Part shown: piece after piece, positions 1-7,924 of the stretch | How positions within the stretch are numbered: position 1 is the first letter of the stretch | Layout of the letters: each line of letters opens with the position of its first letter | DNA from: JBBRMU01 sp038230655 | GTDB taxonomy: Bacteria; Patescibacteriota; Microgenomatia; UBA1406; GWC2-37-13 | Length of the DNA: 19,935 nt | Direction: 5' to 3' | Assembly (NCBI GenBank): GCA_038230655.1 | Contig: JBBRMU010000021.1 | Span: 1 to 19,935, forward strand | Program-made: the position numbers and the translations under genes | The notes under the pieces: model-generated | Database searches by the model: none | What the model saw: the letters and a program-made list of their open reading frames with translations, nothing else | Told to the model about the DNA's origin: nothing

Positions 1-237
1 CCTGGTAATCTAAATGGATGCCATGCAGGGTCATACTGGTTCTGTAATTTACAATACTCCCAGCCTAACACCTTTAGACACTCGTTTCTGTACACCTCAT
101 ATCTCCCTCTAAACTGTATACCATCCGCTGACCCCTGCTCAAGGAAAATACAACGGAATCTTGACAAAACCGAGACAAAAGAGTATAGTATTTGCTGGCG
201 AAAGAGATTGAAATATAGCTTCGTACCGAGCGTTTAA
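1..237. other. Window-edge stretch open in two frames, coding status unresolved
   Basis: This stretch is open on both strands, so a gene fragment is possible but not certain. On the plus strand, frame 1 runs from the window edge to TAA at 235-237 with no in-frame ATG; its product is rich in Cys and aromatic residues, which looks atypical. On the minus strand the frame is open from 233 down to 1; its product has a more ordinary make-up (it includes RGRYEVYRNECLKVLGWEY) but has no ATG start, only TTG or GTG candidates. The part before about 160 looks more GC-rich than the neighbouring genes. I recognise no family. It could be the edge of a gene continuing beyond the window, or a non-coding RNA region. 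Confidence 0.25.
161..189 (+). promoter_or_regulatory. Strong sigma70-type promoter upstream of secA
   Basis: A perfect -35 hexamer TTGACA lies at 161-166. A 17-base spacer separates it from TATAGT at 184-189, which matches the -10 consensus at five of six positions. Transcription should start near 196 and leave a leader of about 63 bases before the secA ATG at 259. No Shine-Dalgarno sequence is visible in front of that ATG. A second TATAAT (253-258) abuts the ATG, but it would start RNA inside the gene, so I do not assign it. Confidence 0.7.
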
Positions 238-258
238 AGTTATACATTTTATTATAAT

Positions 259-3027
259 ATGCTAAAAATCTTCAAAGGACTATTTGACTTTAATCAGAAA
301 GAAATAAATCGTTTAACCAAAATTAAAGATGAGGTAGTTAATTTAGAAAGTAGAGCGAGGAAGCTTAAAGATCTAGACTTTCCTAAAGAAACCGAAAAGT
401 TAAAAAAACAGCTCCATTCTGAAGAAAAAACTATTGATGAAGTTTTACCATGGGCATTTGCTCTTGTAAGAGAGGCTGCTCGCAGAGTGTATGGGATGCA
501 GCACTTTGATGTACAAATTTTAGCAGGTATAGCTCTACACGAAGGAAAAATAGTTGAACAGAAAACAGGAGAAGGAAAGACATTGACAGCTACTTTACCT
601 TTATACTTAAATGCTTTATTAGGGAAGGGAGCACACTTGGTGACGGTCAATGACTATTTAGTCCGGAGAGACGCTGGATGGATGGGAATTATCTATAATT
701 TCCTTGGACTCTCGACTTCCGCGGCTATTTCTGATAACTCATTCTTAGTTGATCCCGATTATAAAGACGAGGAGGCACAGGATGTCCGACTTAAAAACCT
801 GAGACCTGTCTCAAGAAAAGAAGCATATGATGCGGATATCACTTATGGTATAAATAGTGAGTTTGGATTCGACTATCTCCGAGACAACATGGTCCAATCA
901 CCTGAACAGTTAGTTCAAAGAGGCTTCTACTATGCTATTATCGACGAAGGTGACTCAGTTCTTATTGATGAAGCACGAACACCACATATTATTTCTGCAC
1001 CGTATGAAGAAGATACATCAGCTTATTACCAGTATGCAAAGATCGTCAAACAGCTTGATTCAAAAACGGACTATGTTATTGATGAGAAACTGAGAACGGC
1101 TAATATTACTGAAGCAGGAATAACCAAAATTGAGAAGTTACTTGGAGTAGACAATATCTACGAAAAAGACTTTGATACTCTTTTCCATATAGAAGCATCT
1201 TTAAAAGCCGAGACCCTTTTCAAACTTGACAAAGACTATATTGTCAAAGATGGAGAGGTCATCATTGTGGATGAATTTACCGGCCGTCTACTTCAGGGGA
1301 GACGTTTTTCGGAAGGGCTTCACCAGGCGATTGAAGCAAAAGAAAATGTTTCTATTCAAAAAGAGTCTAAAACCCTGGCTACGGTTTCACTCCAGAACTA
1401 CTTCAGGCTTTATAAAAAACTGGCCGGTATGACAGGAACAGCAGCGACCGAGTCAGAAGAGTTTCATAAAATATACAAGACGGAGACATTGATTATGCCG
1501 ACTCACAGAGCTATGGTCCGAGGAGATCATGCAGATATGATCTATAAAACCGAGAAAGCAAAATTCAATGCTGTTGTCGATGAGATTGCTACCCAATATA
1601 AAGCCGGCCGGCCTGTTTTAGTAGGTACAACTTCAATTGAAAAAAATGAGTATCTATCAAAGTTACTTCATAAAAAAGGTGTTCCTCACCAGTTATTGAA
1701 TGCTAAAAATCACTTAAAAGAAGCTCAAATTATTGCTAAGGCTGGAGAAAAAGGGGCAGTAACAGTCGCCACCAATATGGCTGGCCGTGGCGTAGATATC
1801 ATCTTAGGGGGCTCGACTCCAGATACTGACACAAAAAAAGACCTTTTAGCCTGGGAAAATAAACATGAAGAAGTAGTCAAAGCGGGAGGACTGTATGTGA
1901 TCGGGACTGAGAGACATGAGTCTCGACGTATTGATAATCAGCTGCGAGGACGTTCTGGAAGACAAGGAGATCCTGGAGATACGCGTTTTTTTGTTTCATT
2001 AGAAGACGACTTAATGAGAATTTTCGGAGGTGAGCAAATTTCAAAACTGATGACTTTTTTTAACTTTCCTGAAGACCAACCATTAAGTCATCCGATGGTA
2101 TCGAGGGCGATAGAGCAATCGCAGGTTAAAGTTGAAGGTTTTAACTTTGATATTAGGAAACATCTCGTAGACTACGATGATGTCCTTAACAAACAGCGCG
2201 AGATTATCTATTCTCTCAGAATGAAAATGATTAAGCTTGCACACGAGGATCCAGAGGAGTTTAAAAAAACTACCATGGAAATATTTAATGAACAAATTAC
2301 CTCGGTCATGACGACGTATCTTAGTCTTGGAGACTCAGTATCTGATGCAGAGTTACATATACTTTCACAGGATTTGGAGATAATGTTCACCCATGAAAAA
2401 GAGGCAATTCAAAAGTACTTTAAAAAGCGTAACTTTGATGAGTTGCAGGAATTTTTATTAAAGAAAATAGAAGAGAACTTTAACTCCAAAGAGAAAGATT
2501 TGAGTAAAGAAGTCTGGTATGACGTTGTAAGGAGTATTTTTTTATCGGTTGTAGATCAGTACTGGACAGAACATCTGACCGCTATCGAAGACTTGCGTGA
2601 AGGTATAAATCTCCGAGGGTATGCTCAATTGGATCCACTTGTAGAGTATAAAAATGAAGCTTTTAGCATGTTCGAACGTTTAGTCTCTAATATAAACTAT
2701 GAGTTCACACGACGTCTCTTTAGAGTCGAGGTACAGTTGAACTCGGAGATTCCTGAGACAGTCCAAAAGCCAAAGAAACAGCAACCAATGATCCTTAAGT
2801 CTGCCTCAGCAATAGATCCTTTTTCCTCTCAAGAAAAGAAAGCTATTGAGTCGCCACTACCTGTACAAGCTAATCAGAATGATCGCGAGTATAATGAATC
2901 ATTAGGTGGTGAACTTGGATTTAAAGTTACTCCACCGGGCATGACGAAGGAGCATAAGCTTGGAAGAAACGATCCATGTTGGTGTGGAAGTGGCAAGAAG
3001 TATAAGAAATGCCACTACCCTAATTGA
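259..3027 (+). CDS. secA: Preprotein translocase ATPase SecA
   Basis: SecA is the ATPase motor that pushes unfolded preproteins through the SecYEG channel at the cytoplasmic face of the membrane. The 922-residue product has the whole family layout. The Walker A motif is at about 104-108 (GEGKT). The Walker B/DEAD-like box is at 229-233 and reads DEGDS, where DEVDS or DEADS is usual, followed by the conserved IDEARTP. GTAATE and AGRGVDIILGG follow in the second motor domain (the usual form is GRGTDI). The C-terminal SEC-C zinc-binding tail has Cys907, Cys909, Cys918 and His919. Length is normal for SecA. The gene has its own strong promoter (161-189) and is followed after 15 bases by a glycosyltransferase gene, probably co-transcribed. 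The identification is secure. Confidence 0.98.
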   Translation: MLKIFKGLFDFNQKEINRLTKIKDEVVNLESRARKLKDLDFPKETEKLKKQLHSEEKTIDEVLPWAFALVREAARRVYGMQHFDVQILAGIALHEGKIVEQKTGEGKTLTATLPLYLNALLGKGAHLVTVNDYLVRRDAGWMGIIYNFLGLSTSAAISDNSFLVDPDYKDEEAQDVRLKNLRPVSRKEAYDADITYGINSEFGFDYLRDNMVQSPEQLVQRGFYYAIIDEGDSVLIDEARTPHIISAPYEEDTSAYYQYAKIVKQLDSKTDYVIDEKLRTANITEAGITKIEKLLGVDNIYEKDFDTLFHIEASLKAETLFKLDKDYIVKDGEVIIVDEFTGRLLQGRRFSEGLHQAIEAKENVSIQKESKTLATVSLQNYFRLYKKLAGMTGTAATESEEFHKIYKTETLIMPTHRAMVRGDHADMIYKTEKAKFNAVVDEIATQYKAGRPVLVGTTSIEKNEYLSKLLHKKGVPHQLLNAKNHLKEAQIIAKAGEKGAVTVATNMAGRGVDIILGGSTPDTDTKKDLLAWENKHEEVVKAGGLYVIGTERHESRRIDNQLRGRSGRQGDPGDTRFFVSLEDDLMRIFGGEQISKLMTFFNFPEDQPLSHPMVSRAIEQSQVKVEGFNFDIRKHLVDYDDVLNKQREIIYSLRMKMIKLAHEDPEEFKKTTMEIFNEQITSVMTTYLSLGDSVSDAELHILSQDLEIMFTHEKEAIQKYFKKRNFDELQEFLLKKIEENFNSKEKDLSKEVWYDVVRSIFLSVVDQYWTEHLTAIEDLREGINLRGYAQLDPLVEYKNEAFSMFERLVSNINYEFTRRLFRVEVQLNSEIPETVQKPKKQQPMILKSASAIDPFSSQEKKAIESPLPVQANQNDREYNESLGGELGFKVTPPGMTKEHKLGRNDPCWCGSGKKYKKCHYPN

Positions 3028-3042
3028 TGTATACTAAAATAC

Positions 3043-3774
3043 ATGTTTAAAAAACTGTCGATTATTGTACCTGTATATAATGAGTCCGTATATATTACCC
3101 GCTGTTTAGAAAACGTTATTCAGGAGAAGACGCCTGCATGGGAAAAAGAAATCATCGTCGTTGATGATGGGTCAACAGATAACACAGTAGAGCTACTTAA
3201 AAAATTTGATTCTGAAATAGCAAAAATCCAGATTATTACCTCAGATATAAATCATAGTAAAGGTGCCGCATTAAAGCAAGGAGTCAATAATGCATCAGGT
3301 GAGGTTTTAATTATCCAAGATGCGGATTTAGAGTATGATCCAAGTGATTATATGGCGATACTCTCTAAGTATGAAGATGAAGAAACAAATGTAGTGTATG
3401 GCTCAAGAATACTAGGTGCAAAGATTTATCACAACTATAATGCTAACCTTTTTTTCTTATTAGGCGGTATTACATTAACCAAAACGATAAATAGTCTGTT
3501 TCATACAAAACTAACAGATCAGGCAACATGCTACAAGTCTTGGCGGAGTGATTTATCAAAAAATTTACTTAAATACTGCCAAAGTAATGGATTTGAATTT
3601 GAGGTAGAAATGACGTCATTTTTTTCAAAAAAGAATAAGATTAAAGAAGTGCCTATTCACTATTACCCTCGATCAGTTGAGCATGGAAAGAAAATTACGT
3701 TAACTGACTTCATTAAATCAGTTCTAATGGCGTTTAGGTGTAGGTTTTTCAAAAGGAATGACTTTATTTCTTAG
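3043..3774 (+). CDS. Family 2 glycosyltransferase, DPM1/polyprenol-phosphate type
   Basis: Enzymes of this family move a sugar from a nucleotide donor to dolichyl or undecaprenyl phosphate on the cytoplasmic side of the membrane. The 243-residue protein shows the GT-A start IIVPVYNE (7-14), the VDDGSTDNT nucleotide-binding segment (about 40-48), a KGAAL motif (73-77) and the metal-binding DAD at 93-95, as in DPM1-like enzymes. It has no clear C-terminal membrane helices, so it is the short, soluble or peripheral form. It starts 15 bases after secA; TATACT at 3030-3035 could give it an extra promoter. Its last 51 bases overlap the 3' end of the opposite-strand membrane-protein gene. A role in making lipid-linked sugars for the nearby GT-C enzyme is inference. 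Confidence 0.85.
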   Translation: MFKKLSIIVPVYNESVYITRCLENVIQEKTPAWEKEIIVVDDGSTDNTVELLKKFDSEIAKIQIITSDINHSKGAALKQGVNNASGEVLIIQDADLEYDPSDYMAILSKYEDEETNVVYGSRILGAKIYHNYNANLFFLLGGITLTKTINSLFHTKLTDQATCYKSWRSDLSKNLLKYCQSNGFEFEVEMTSFFSKKNKIKEVPIHYYPRSVEHGKKITLTDFIKSVLMAFRCRFFKRNDFIS

Positions 3775-5037
3775 CGAGCGGTAATCTAAAAAAAGCCTGT
3801 TCCAATCAACTAACTCAAGGGCTATGATTGCCACGCAGGCAACACTCATAAACTGGTCCCGATATGTAAACCACACATGAATGTAGGAATGATTTGCTGC
3901 AATATAATACCAGAGATATGGAATAGCAGCAATTAAAATTAAAGGCCCAATCTTCTTAAGCTTTTCTTTTGAGACTGAAAGGTATTTCAAAAAAATTATT
4001 AAGTATAAAACTGCTGCTAATAACTCTGCAACTTTGTCACTTTTATCATAGCCTCGGAGCTGATATAAATTTAGTCTTACTGCGTTCAAGTGGCTAAAGT
4101 TAGCATCTACTTGATGGCCTGTACGATTTAGTATTTCGTTATATGCTGTCATAATTGCCCCTGGAGTATAAAGATACTGTACAATGGCCCATTTGCTGTA
4201 CCACAGCAGCAAATATCCAGTTGACCAGGCCAAGCAGTTTAGAATGATGTTTTTAAGATTTCTTTTATCTAAATTTGTCGCAATCACTAAAAGCATCCCA
4301 AGTGTAACTAAGGGAGCTGTAAGCAGGTCAAAAAAAGAAGTCAAGCCTCCAATAATAAAAAATAATGTTAAGAGATTTTGATTTCTTTTGTAGGTATATA
4401 ATAGATATATTGATCCTGCGAGGCCTAATAAAAAGACACTCGAAAACTGCATTGACTGTCCTAAATAAAAAAAATCTACAGCAAACAGCCCCACTATAAA
4501 CGAGATAGTGACTTTCTTTCCTAACTTTTTCCAAGATAGGAAGGAGAACACTACCAAACCAATTATTAGCAGAAGGGTATTAATCCATCTAATGGAAGAG
4601 TATGAGAAAAAAACCAATAATGGTCTTAAAAAAACTAAGTATCCGTGCCAGTAACGTTCATAGCCAACTTTCATTACTGGTTTACCTGAATATAACTTTT
4701 GTAGGTTAGAAACCTGGTCGGTATTATTTATTACTCCATCTTGTCTTAAGTTCACTAGCGCCGATTTAAAGGGTGACTTTGAATCGACCGAATATCCTGT
4801 ATTGAGCATGAGTGTATCGGTGAAGTTATCTAAAGCAACTCTTCTCCAAGGAAGGCCAAAACTAGGATAAGTGCCTTCGTGATTTAAAATAATTAAAGTC
4901 TTGCCGATATTCCGTTTGAGTGCGGAAGAGGGAATCATGCACGAAAGTGTTAATGTGAGTATAAAAATTACAATTAATATTATATATATGGGCACAATTT
5001 TTAAAGCTACTTTGGACGCTGAATATAACTTGTTCAT
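3724..5037 (-). CDS. Polytopic membrane protein, possibly GT-C-like, unrecognised
   Basis: This 437-residue protein has an N-terminal membrane helix (about 12-34). A roughly 100-residue polar loop follows, probably outside the cytoplasm, and then about nine further hydrophobic segments up to about 410, ending in a short basic tail. The large first loop followed by many helices recalls GT-C glycosyltransferases and related envelope proteins, but I see no diagnostic acidic catalytic motif and do not assign a function. The gene begins at an ATG only five bases after an extended -10 box, so its mRNA may be leaderless. It is divergent from the triple-YbjQ gene and overlaps the glycosyltransferase gene by 51 bases tail to tail. 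That neighbour could supply its lipid-linked sugar, but this is a guess from context. Confidence 0.8.
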   Translation of the reverse strand: MNKLYSASKVALKIVPIYIILIVIFILTLTLSCMIPSSALKRNIGKTLIILNHEGTYPSFGLPWRRVALDNFTDTLMLNTGYSVDSKSPFKSALVNLRQDGVINNTDQVSNLQKLYSGKPVMKVGYERYWHGYLVFLRPLLVFFSYSSIRWINTLLLIIGLVVFSFLSWKKLGKKVTISFIVGLFAVDFFYLGQSMQFSSVFLLGLAGSIYLLYTYKRNQNLLTLFFIIGGLTSFFDLLTAPLVTLGMLLVIATNLDKRNLKNIILNCLAWSTGYLLLWYSKWAIVQYLYTPGAIMTAYNEILNRTGHQVDANFSHLNAVRLNLYQLRGYDKSDKVAELLAAVLYLIIFLKYLSVSKEKLKKIGPLILIAAIPYLWYYIAANHSYIHVWFTYRDQFMSVACVAIIALELVDWNRLFLDYRSLRNKVIPFEKPTPKRH

Positions 5038-5042
5038 GGAAT

Positions 5043-5051
5043 ATTATATCA
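5043..5051 (-). promoter_or_regulatory. Extended -10 promoter abutting the start of the 3724-5037 gene
   Basis: Read on the minus strand, TGA then TATAAT (hexamer 5048-5043) forms a perfect extended -10 element. Only five bases separate it from the ATG at 5037, so RNA should start at or beside the A of the start codon. I found no good -35 box, as is usual for extended -10 promoters. Confidence 0.6.
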
Positions 5052-5110
5052 ATATTCAGAATATTGATCATACTAACTAATCCCAGTTTATGAAATGTCA
5101 AAAAATAAGT

Positions 5111-5138
5111 TTCACAAATTTAAAAAATATGATTTAAT
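5111..5138 (+). promoter_or_regulatory. Promoter for the triple-YbjQ gene, predicted leaderless
   Basis: TTCACA (5111-5116, five of six matches to TTGACA), a 16-base spacer and TTTAAT (5133-5138) are followed by six bases and the ATG at 5145. This puts the -10 box at -12 to -7 relative to the start codon, so transcription should begin at the ATG. There is no Shine-Dalgarno sequence. Confidence 0.6.
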
Positions 5139-5144
5139 ATAGAT

Positions 5145-6269
5145 ATGTTAACTAGTGGTTTATCTGGAAATGAAATTTTCTGCCTCGATAAGAAGAACTT
5201 ACAACCAGGGAATCTGATTATTGGAAACAGTGTTTACTCACTTGGCGTTATAGGAAGCCTAGGCTCAGGTTTAAGAACAATGATTGGTGGGGAAGTGAAA
5301 CAACTAACTTCATTGATTGCTGAAGGAAGAGAAAAAGCTCTAGATAAATTAACCAAGGAGTCAGAAGCCGAGAATGCTGTAGGCATAACCGGCGTTACAA
5401 GTGAGATAATCTTTCATCCTCAAAATATTGAGTTTTTATCTGTCGGATCAAGTGTAACTTCTAAAAAAACTGATATGAAAAAGTTTTCAAGCTCCGCGGA
5501 TGGACAGGAGCTTTACTGTCAGCTTGATGCAAGTTATTACCCACTTAAATTTGTATTTGGCAATGTAGCCTACTCAATCGGTGTCTCAAAGGGTATAATA
5601 GGTGGCCTAAGAACTCTCGTTCGTGGAGAGGTGAAGGAGTATACTGAAATATTCTCTACAACCAGAAATCTGGCACTAGAACGAATTATAAAAGAAGCAA
5701 ATGAAGCAGGTGCGAATTCAGTAATCGGTATTGATACAACAATTCTGCCACTGGGAGGGCTTCAGGAAATGATTATGATAGGGACAGCTTCATATAATCC
5801 AAATATTCCTCCTGAGTATGCTAAAGATATAGTGACATCAGATTTAACTGAAGAAGAGCTGTGGAACATAACTAACATGGGAATGATTCCCTTAAAGTTG
5901 ATGCTTGGCACCTCAGTGTATTCGCTTGGGATTGCAGGTTCAATTACCTCTATGTTTAAATCATTTGTACGTGGTGAAATTCCTGAACTCACTTCTTTAA
6001 TCTATGATGCTCGAGAAGAGTCCATAGGTAAAATTGTTAATGATGCCAAAGCCATTGGTGCAGATGATGTTATTGGTATAAAAACCTACGTTTATTCTCT
6101 GGGAAGCTCTTTAATTGAGTTCTTAGCGATTGGAACTGCGGTCAAAAAAATCGGTCCATCTATCTCAACTCAAAGTACTACCCTCCTGACTCAGGCAGTT
6201 ATAGAAGATCGAGAGACATTTACTAACCTTGCCGACTATAGTTTTGGTGTAGGTCTAAATCAGAAATAG
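5145..6269 (+). CDS. Triple-repeat YbjQ/UPF0145-family protein
   Basis: The 374-residue protein is three tandem copies of the YbjQ/UPF0145 domain, at about 18-105, 130-216 and 246-335. Each copy has the same signature: a G-N/T-x-x-YS-L/I-G strand (27-34, 139-146, 255-262), then a GGE or RGE turn (48-50, 160-162, 276-278), a helix rich in R, E and A, an (A)x-x-V-I/G-GI segment, and a closing G-T/S-A/S strand. Single-domain YbjQ proteins are about 105 residues, have been called putative heavy-metal-binding proteins and form ring-like oligomers; their true function is not settled. The repeats are clearly diverged from one another, so the triplication is old. There is no signal peptide or membrane helix, so it should be cytoplasmic. 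A spacer rich in acidic residues (about 222-240) separates copies 2 and 3. The family call is secure; the function is unknown. Confidence 0.85.
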   Translation: MLTSGLSGNEIFCLDKKNLQPGNLIIGNSVYSLGVIGSLGSGLRTMIGGEVKQLTSLIAEGREKALDKLTKESEAENAVGITGVTSEIIFHPQNIEFLSVGSSVTSKKTDMKKFSSSADGQELYCQLDASYYPLKFVFGNVAYSIGVSKGIIGGLRTLVRGEVKEYTEIFSTTRNLALERIIKEANEAGANSVIGIDTTILPLGGLQEMIMIGTASYNPNIPPEYAKDIVTSDLTEEELWNITNMGMIPLKLMLGTSVYSLGIAGSITSMFKSFVRGEIPELTSLIYDAREESIGKIVNDAKAIGADDVIGIKTYVYSLGSSLIEFLAIGTAVKKIGPSISTQSTTLLTQAVIEDRETFTNLADYSFGVGLNQK

Positions 6270-6273
6270 TCAT

Positions 6274-7551
6274 TCATTTCTTCTTTTTAGCATCACTCCA
6301 GATCTGCCTTAAGTACGAGTGAATGTCTCCCTCATTATATCCGAGCTTCATGCCTGTATTCATAAGTGTGACGGTGACGTCTTTATCTTTATGAAGACCT
6401 CCGTAGCTTGATTTAACCCACAGGTCATGTGTATTATAGAAGATATAAAATCCCCATATGGCTAATAAAAAAGGTATCAATACATACTTAAATTTTACTA
6501 GGAGAATTTTTTTTTGGAGATAAATTAAGATATATATTACTAACGGTGCATTTAAAAGTACATAGTACTCAGATGTTGAGCCGCCATATAATGCATAGAG
6601 AATTGAAGGAACTATAAACCATAGGGAAACAAGATAGTTCAGCAATCTCTCTTTTTTATTTTTTTCAAAGATAGCAAAGATAAGGAATACTATAGGAATG
6701 AGAAACTTCAGCATTGTTTGTTTTGGGGGAAACGCAAGTACTGTTTGAAACTGAATAAAAGCATCGTGTAACCTGTGAAGAAAAAACTGTAGATGAAATC
6801 CACCTACATAGTAGTCCTTCAAAAAACTACTGAATAGATTGGTGTTGCTGTTTTTAGTCTGAAGATCAAAGATAACTATGGGTAAAAGCCAGATTAAGAA
6901 TAGTGGCAAACTTTTTATTCCTATGATCAAAGCTTTCATTTTGTGCTGCACGAAAACAAAAGAAAGAAGTATTATCGGGATTAAGAAAATAACTGCAAAA
7001 TGAAGATGAAAAAATAAGCCTGTTAAAAAAGCAAGTACCGGAATAAATTTATAGTCGTTTTTATAAACAACTTTGTATATTGAGTAAAAAATTAAGGCAG
7101 AAAATCCAAATAGAGGCGAAACATTCCAAGGAGTCTGAGTAATACTTATTAGATACTTACTTGTAGCGAGAATGATTACTGCAAATAAGGCCGCATAGTC
7201 ATTATATATTTTTTTAGTGACCCAGAAAAATGCGCCGAAGTTAAAAATATTAACGAAAATATTTAGATAAATTGCTCCCACTGGATCGAGCTTAGTTATA
7301 AAGTAGAAAGGTGCAAGTAAGTAGTACCATAGTGGGCCTAAATAGAAATGTCCGACTCCAGTTCGAGGGCCGTTTAAAACAACCTGACCCATTAAAATAT
7401 CTCTTGTTTTCCAGGCGTCTCTGGTCTGATCCCAGCCAAAACCGATGTTGTTATTAAAGTCCCAAAACCTTAAATAAAGTCCGGATAGGACTATTAGTAA
7501 AAGAGCGATATATACTTTATAATTCCAGATAAATTTAGTGTATTTACTCAT
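6274..7551 (-). CDS. GT-C fold membrane glycosyltransferase, PMT/ArnT-like
   Basis: The 425-residue protein has about ten or more membrane helices. Its first periplasm-side loop contains GWDQTRDAW (Asp41 and Asp45), matching the acidic catalytic loop of GT39/GT83 enzymes, which transfer sugars from polyprenol-phosphate donors to proteins or lipids outside the cytoplasm. Helices dominate up to about residue 375, and a short soluble tail ends in four lysines. The DPM1-like enzyme at 3043-3774 could make its donor. The gene meets the triple-YbjQ gene tail to tail with a four-base gap. TATAAA at 7566-7561 sits nine bases before the ATG. The acceptor and sugar cannot be read from sequence. Confidence 0.8.
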   Translation of the reverse strand: MSKYTKFIWNYKVYIALLLIVLSGLYLRFWDFNNNIGFGWDQTRDAWKTRDILMGQVVLNGPRTGVGHFYLGPLWYYLLAPFYFITKLDPVGAIYLNIFVNIFNFGAFFWVTKKIYNDYAALFAVIILATSKYLISITQTPWNVSPLFGFSALIFYSIYKVVYKNDYKFIPVLAFLTGLFFHLHFAVIFLIPIILLSFVFVQHKMKALIIGIKSLPLFLIWLLPIVIFDLQTKNSNTNLFSSFLKDYYVGGFHLQFFLHRLHDAFIQFQTVLAFPPKQTMLKFLIPIVFLIFAIFEKNKKERLLNYLVSLWFIVPSILYALYGGSTSEYYVLLNAPLVIYILIYLQKKILLVKFKYVLIPFLLAIWGFYIFYNTHDLWVKSSYGGLHKDKDVTVTLMNTGMKLGYNEGDIHSYLRQIWSDAKKKK

Positions 7552-7918
7552 TTTAATGATTTTATAATATCTTAAGTTGCTTCAATTTACAACACCATGG
7601 ACGCCAGGTAGTTAATTTAAACCTTTGGTTAAATTTCTTACATTACTCTTACTACTTTCTTGTTGATGTATGACTACCTTCATCTATTATGATAACTATG
7701 TTAAGCCACAATTTAAGTACTACATTCACCTCTATCAAAGATTTCATAGTCTTGCATATTGCCTCAACAGGATTCAATATGAACTACTTTGTCCTAGCAA
7801 TACTCCAATCTTCATTTTTAATTCTCGTAGAGAAAGTAGTAAAACGTGAGATAGTATAAACAAAGATCTTCTTACAGATATCTTACTTTATATCCTTTAT
7901 CTCAGAGTATAATCTTAT
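7552..7918. other. 367-base divergent intergenic region
   Basis: This gap separates the divergent GT-C gene and signalling operon. At its left edge is TATAAA (7566-7561, minus strand), a likely -10 box for the GT-C gene. At its right edge is TATAAT (7908-7913) for the operon. Between them the DNA is AT-rich, and I found no convincing ORF, RNA gene or repeat; one weak imperfect inverted repeat lies near 7612-7640. It could hold regulator sites that I cannot identify. Confidence 0.6.
7908..7913 (+). promoter_or_regulatory. -10 box of the signalling operon
   Basis: A perfect TATAAT lies 11 bases before ATG 7925 and five bases before an in-frame TTG at 7919. No good -35 is visible. Either the ATG is used with a leader of about five bases or the TTG is a leaderless start. 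Confidence 0.5.
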
Positions 7919-7924
7919 TTGTCC

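Noticed and set aside
253..258. TATAAT directly against the secA ATG as a leaderless promoter
   Set aside because: There is no gap between the hexamer and ATG, so RNA would begin inside the gene. The TTGACA-17-TATAGT promoter upstream is far better.
2083..2390. Minus-strand ORFs inside secA
   Set aside because: They lie wholly antisense to a secure gene, have no family features and are shadows of its codon pattern.
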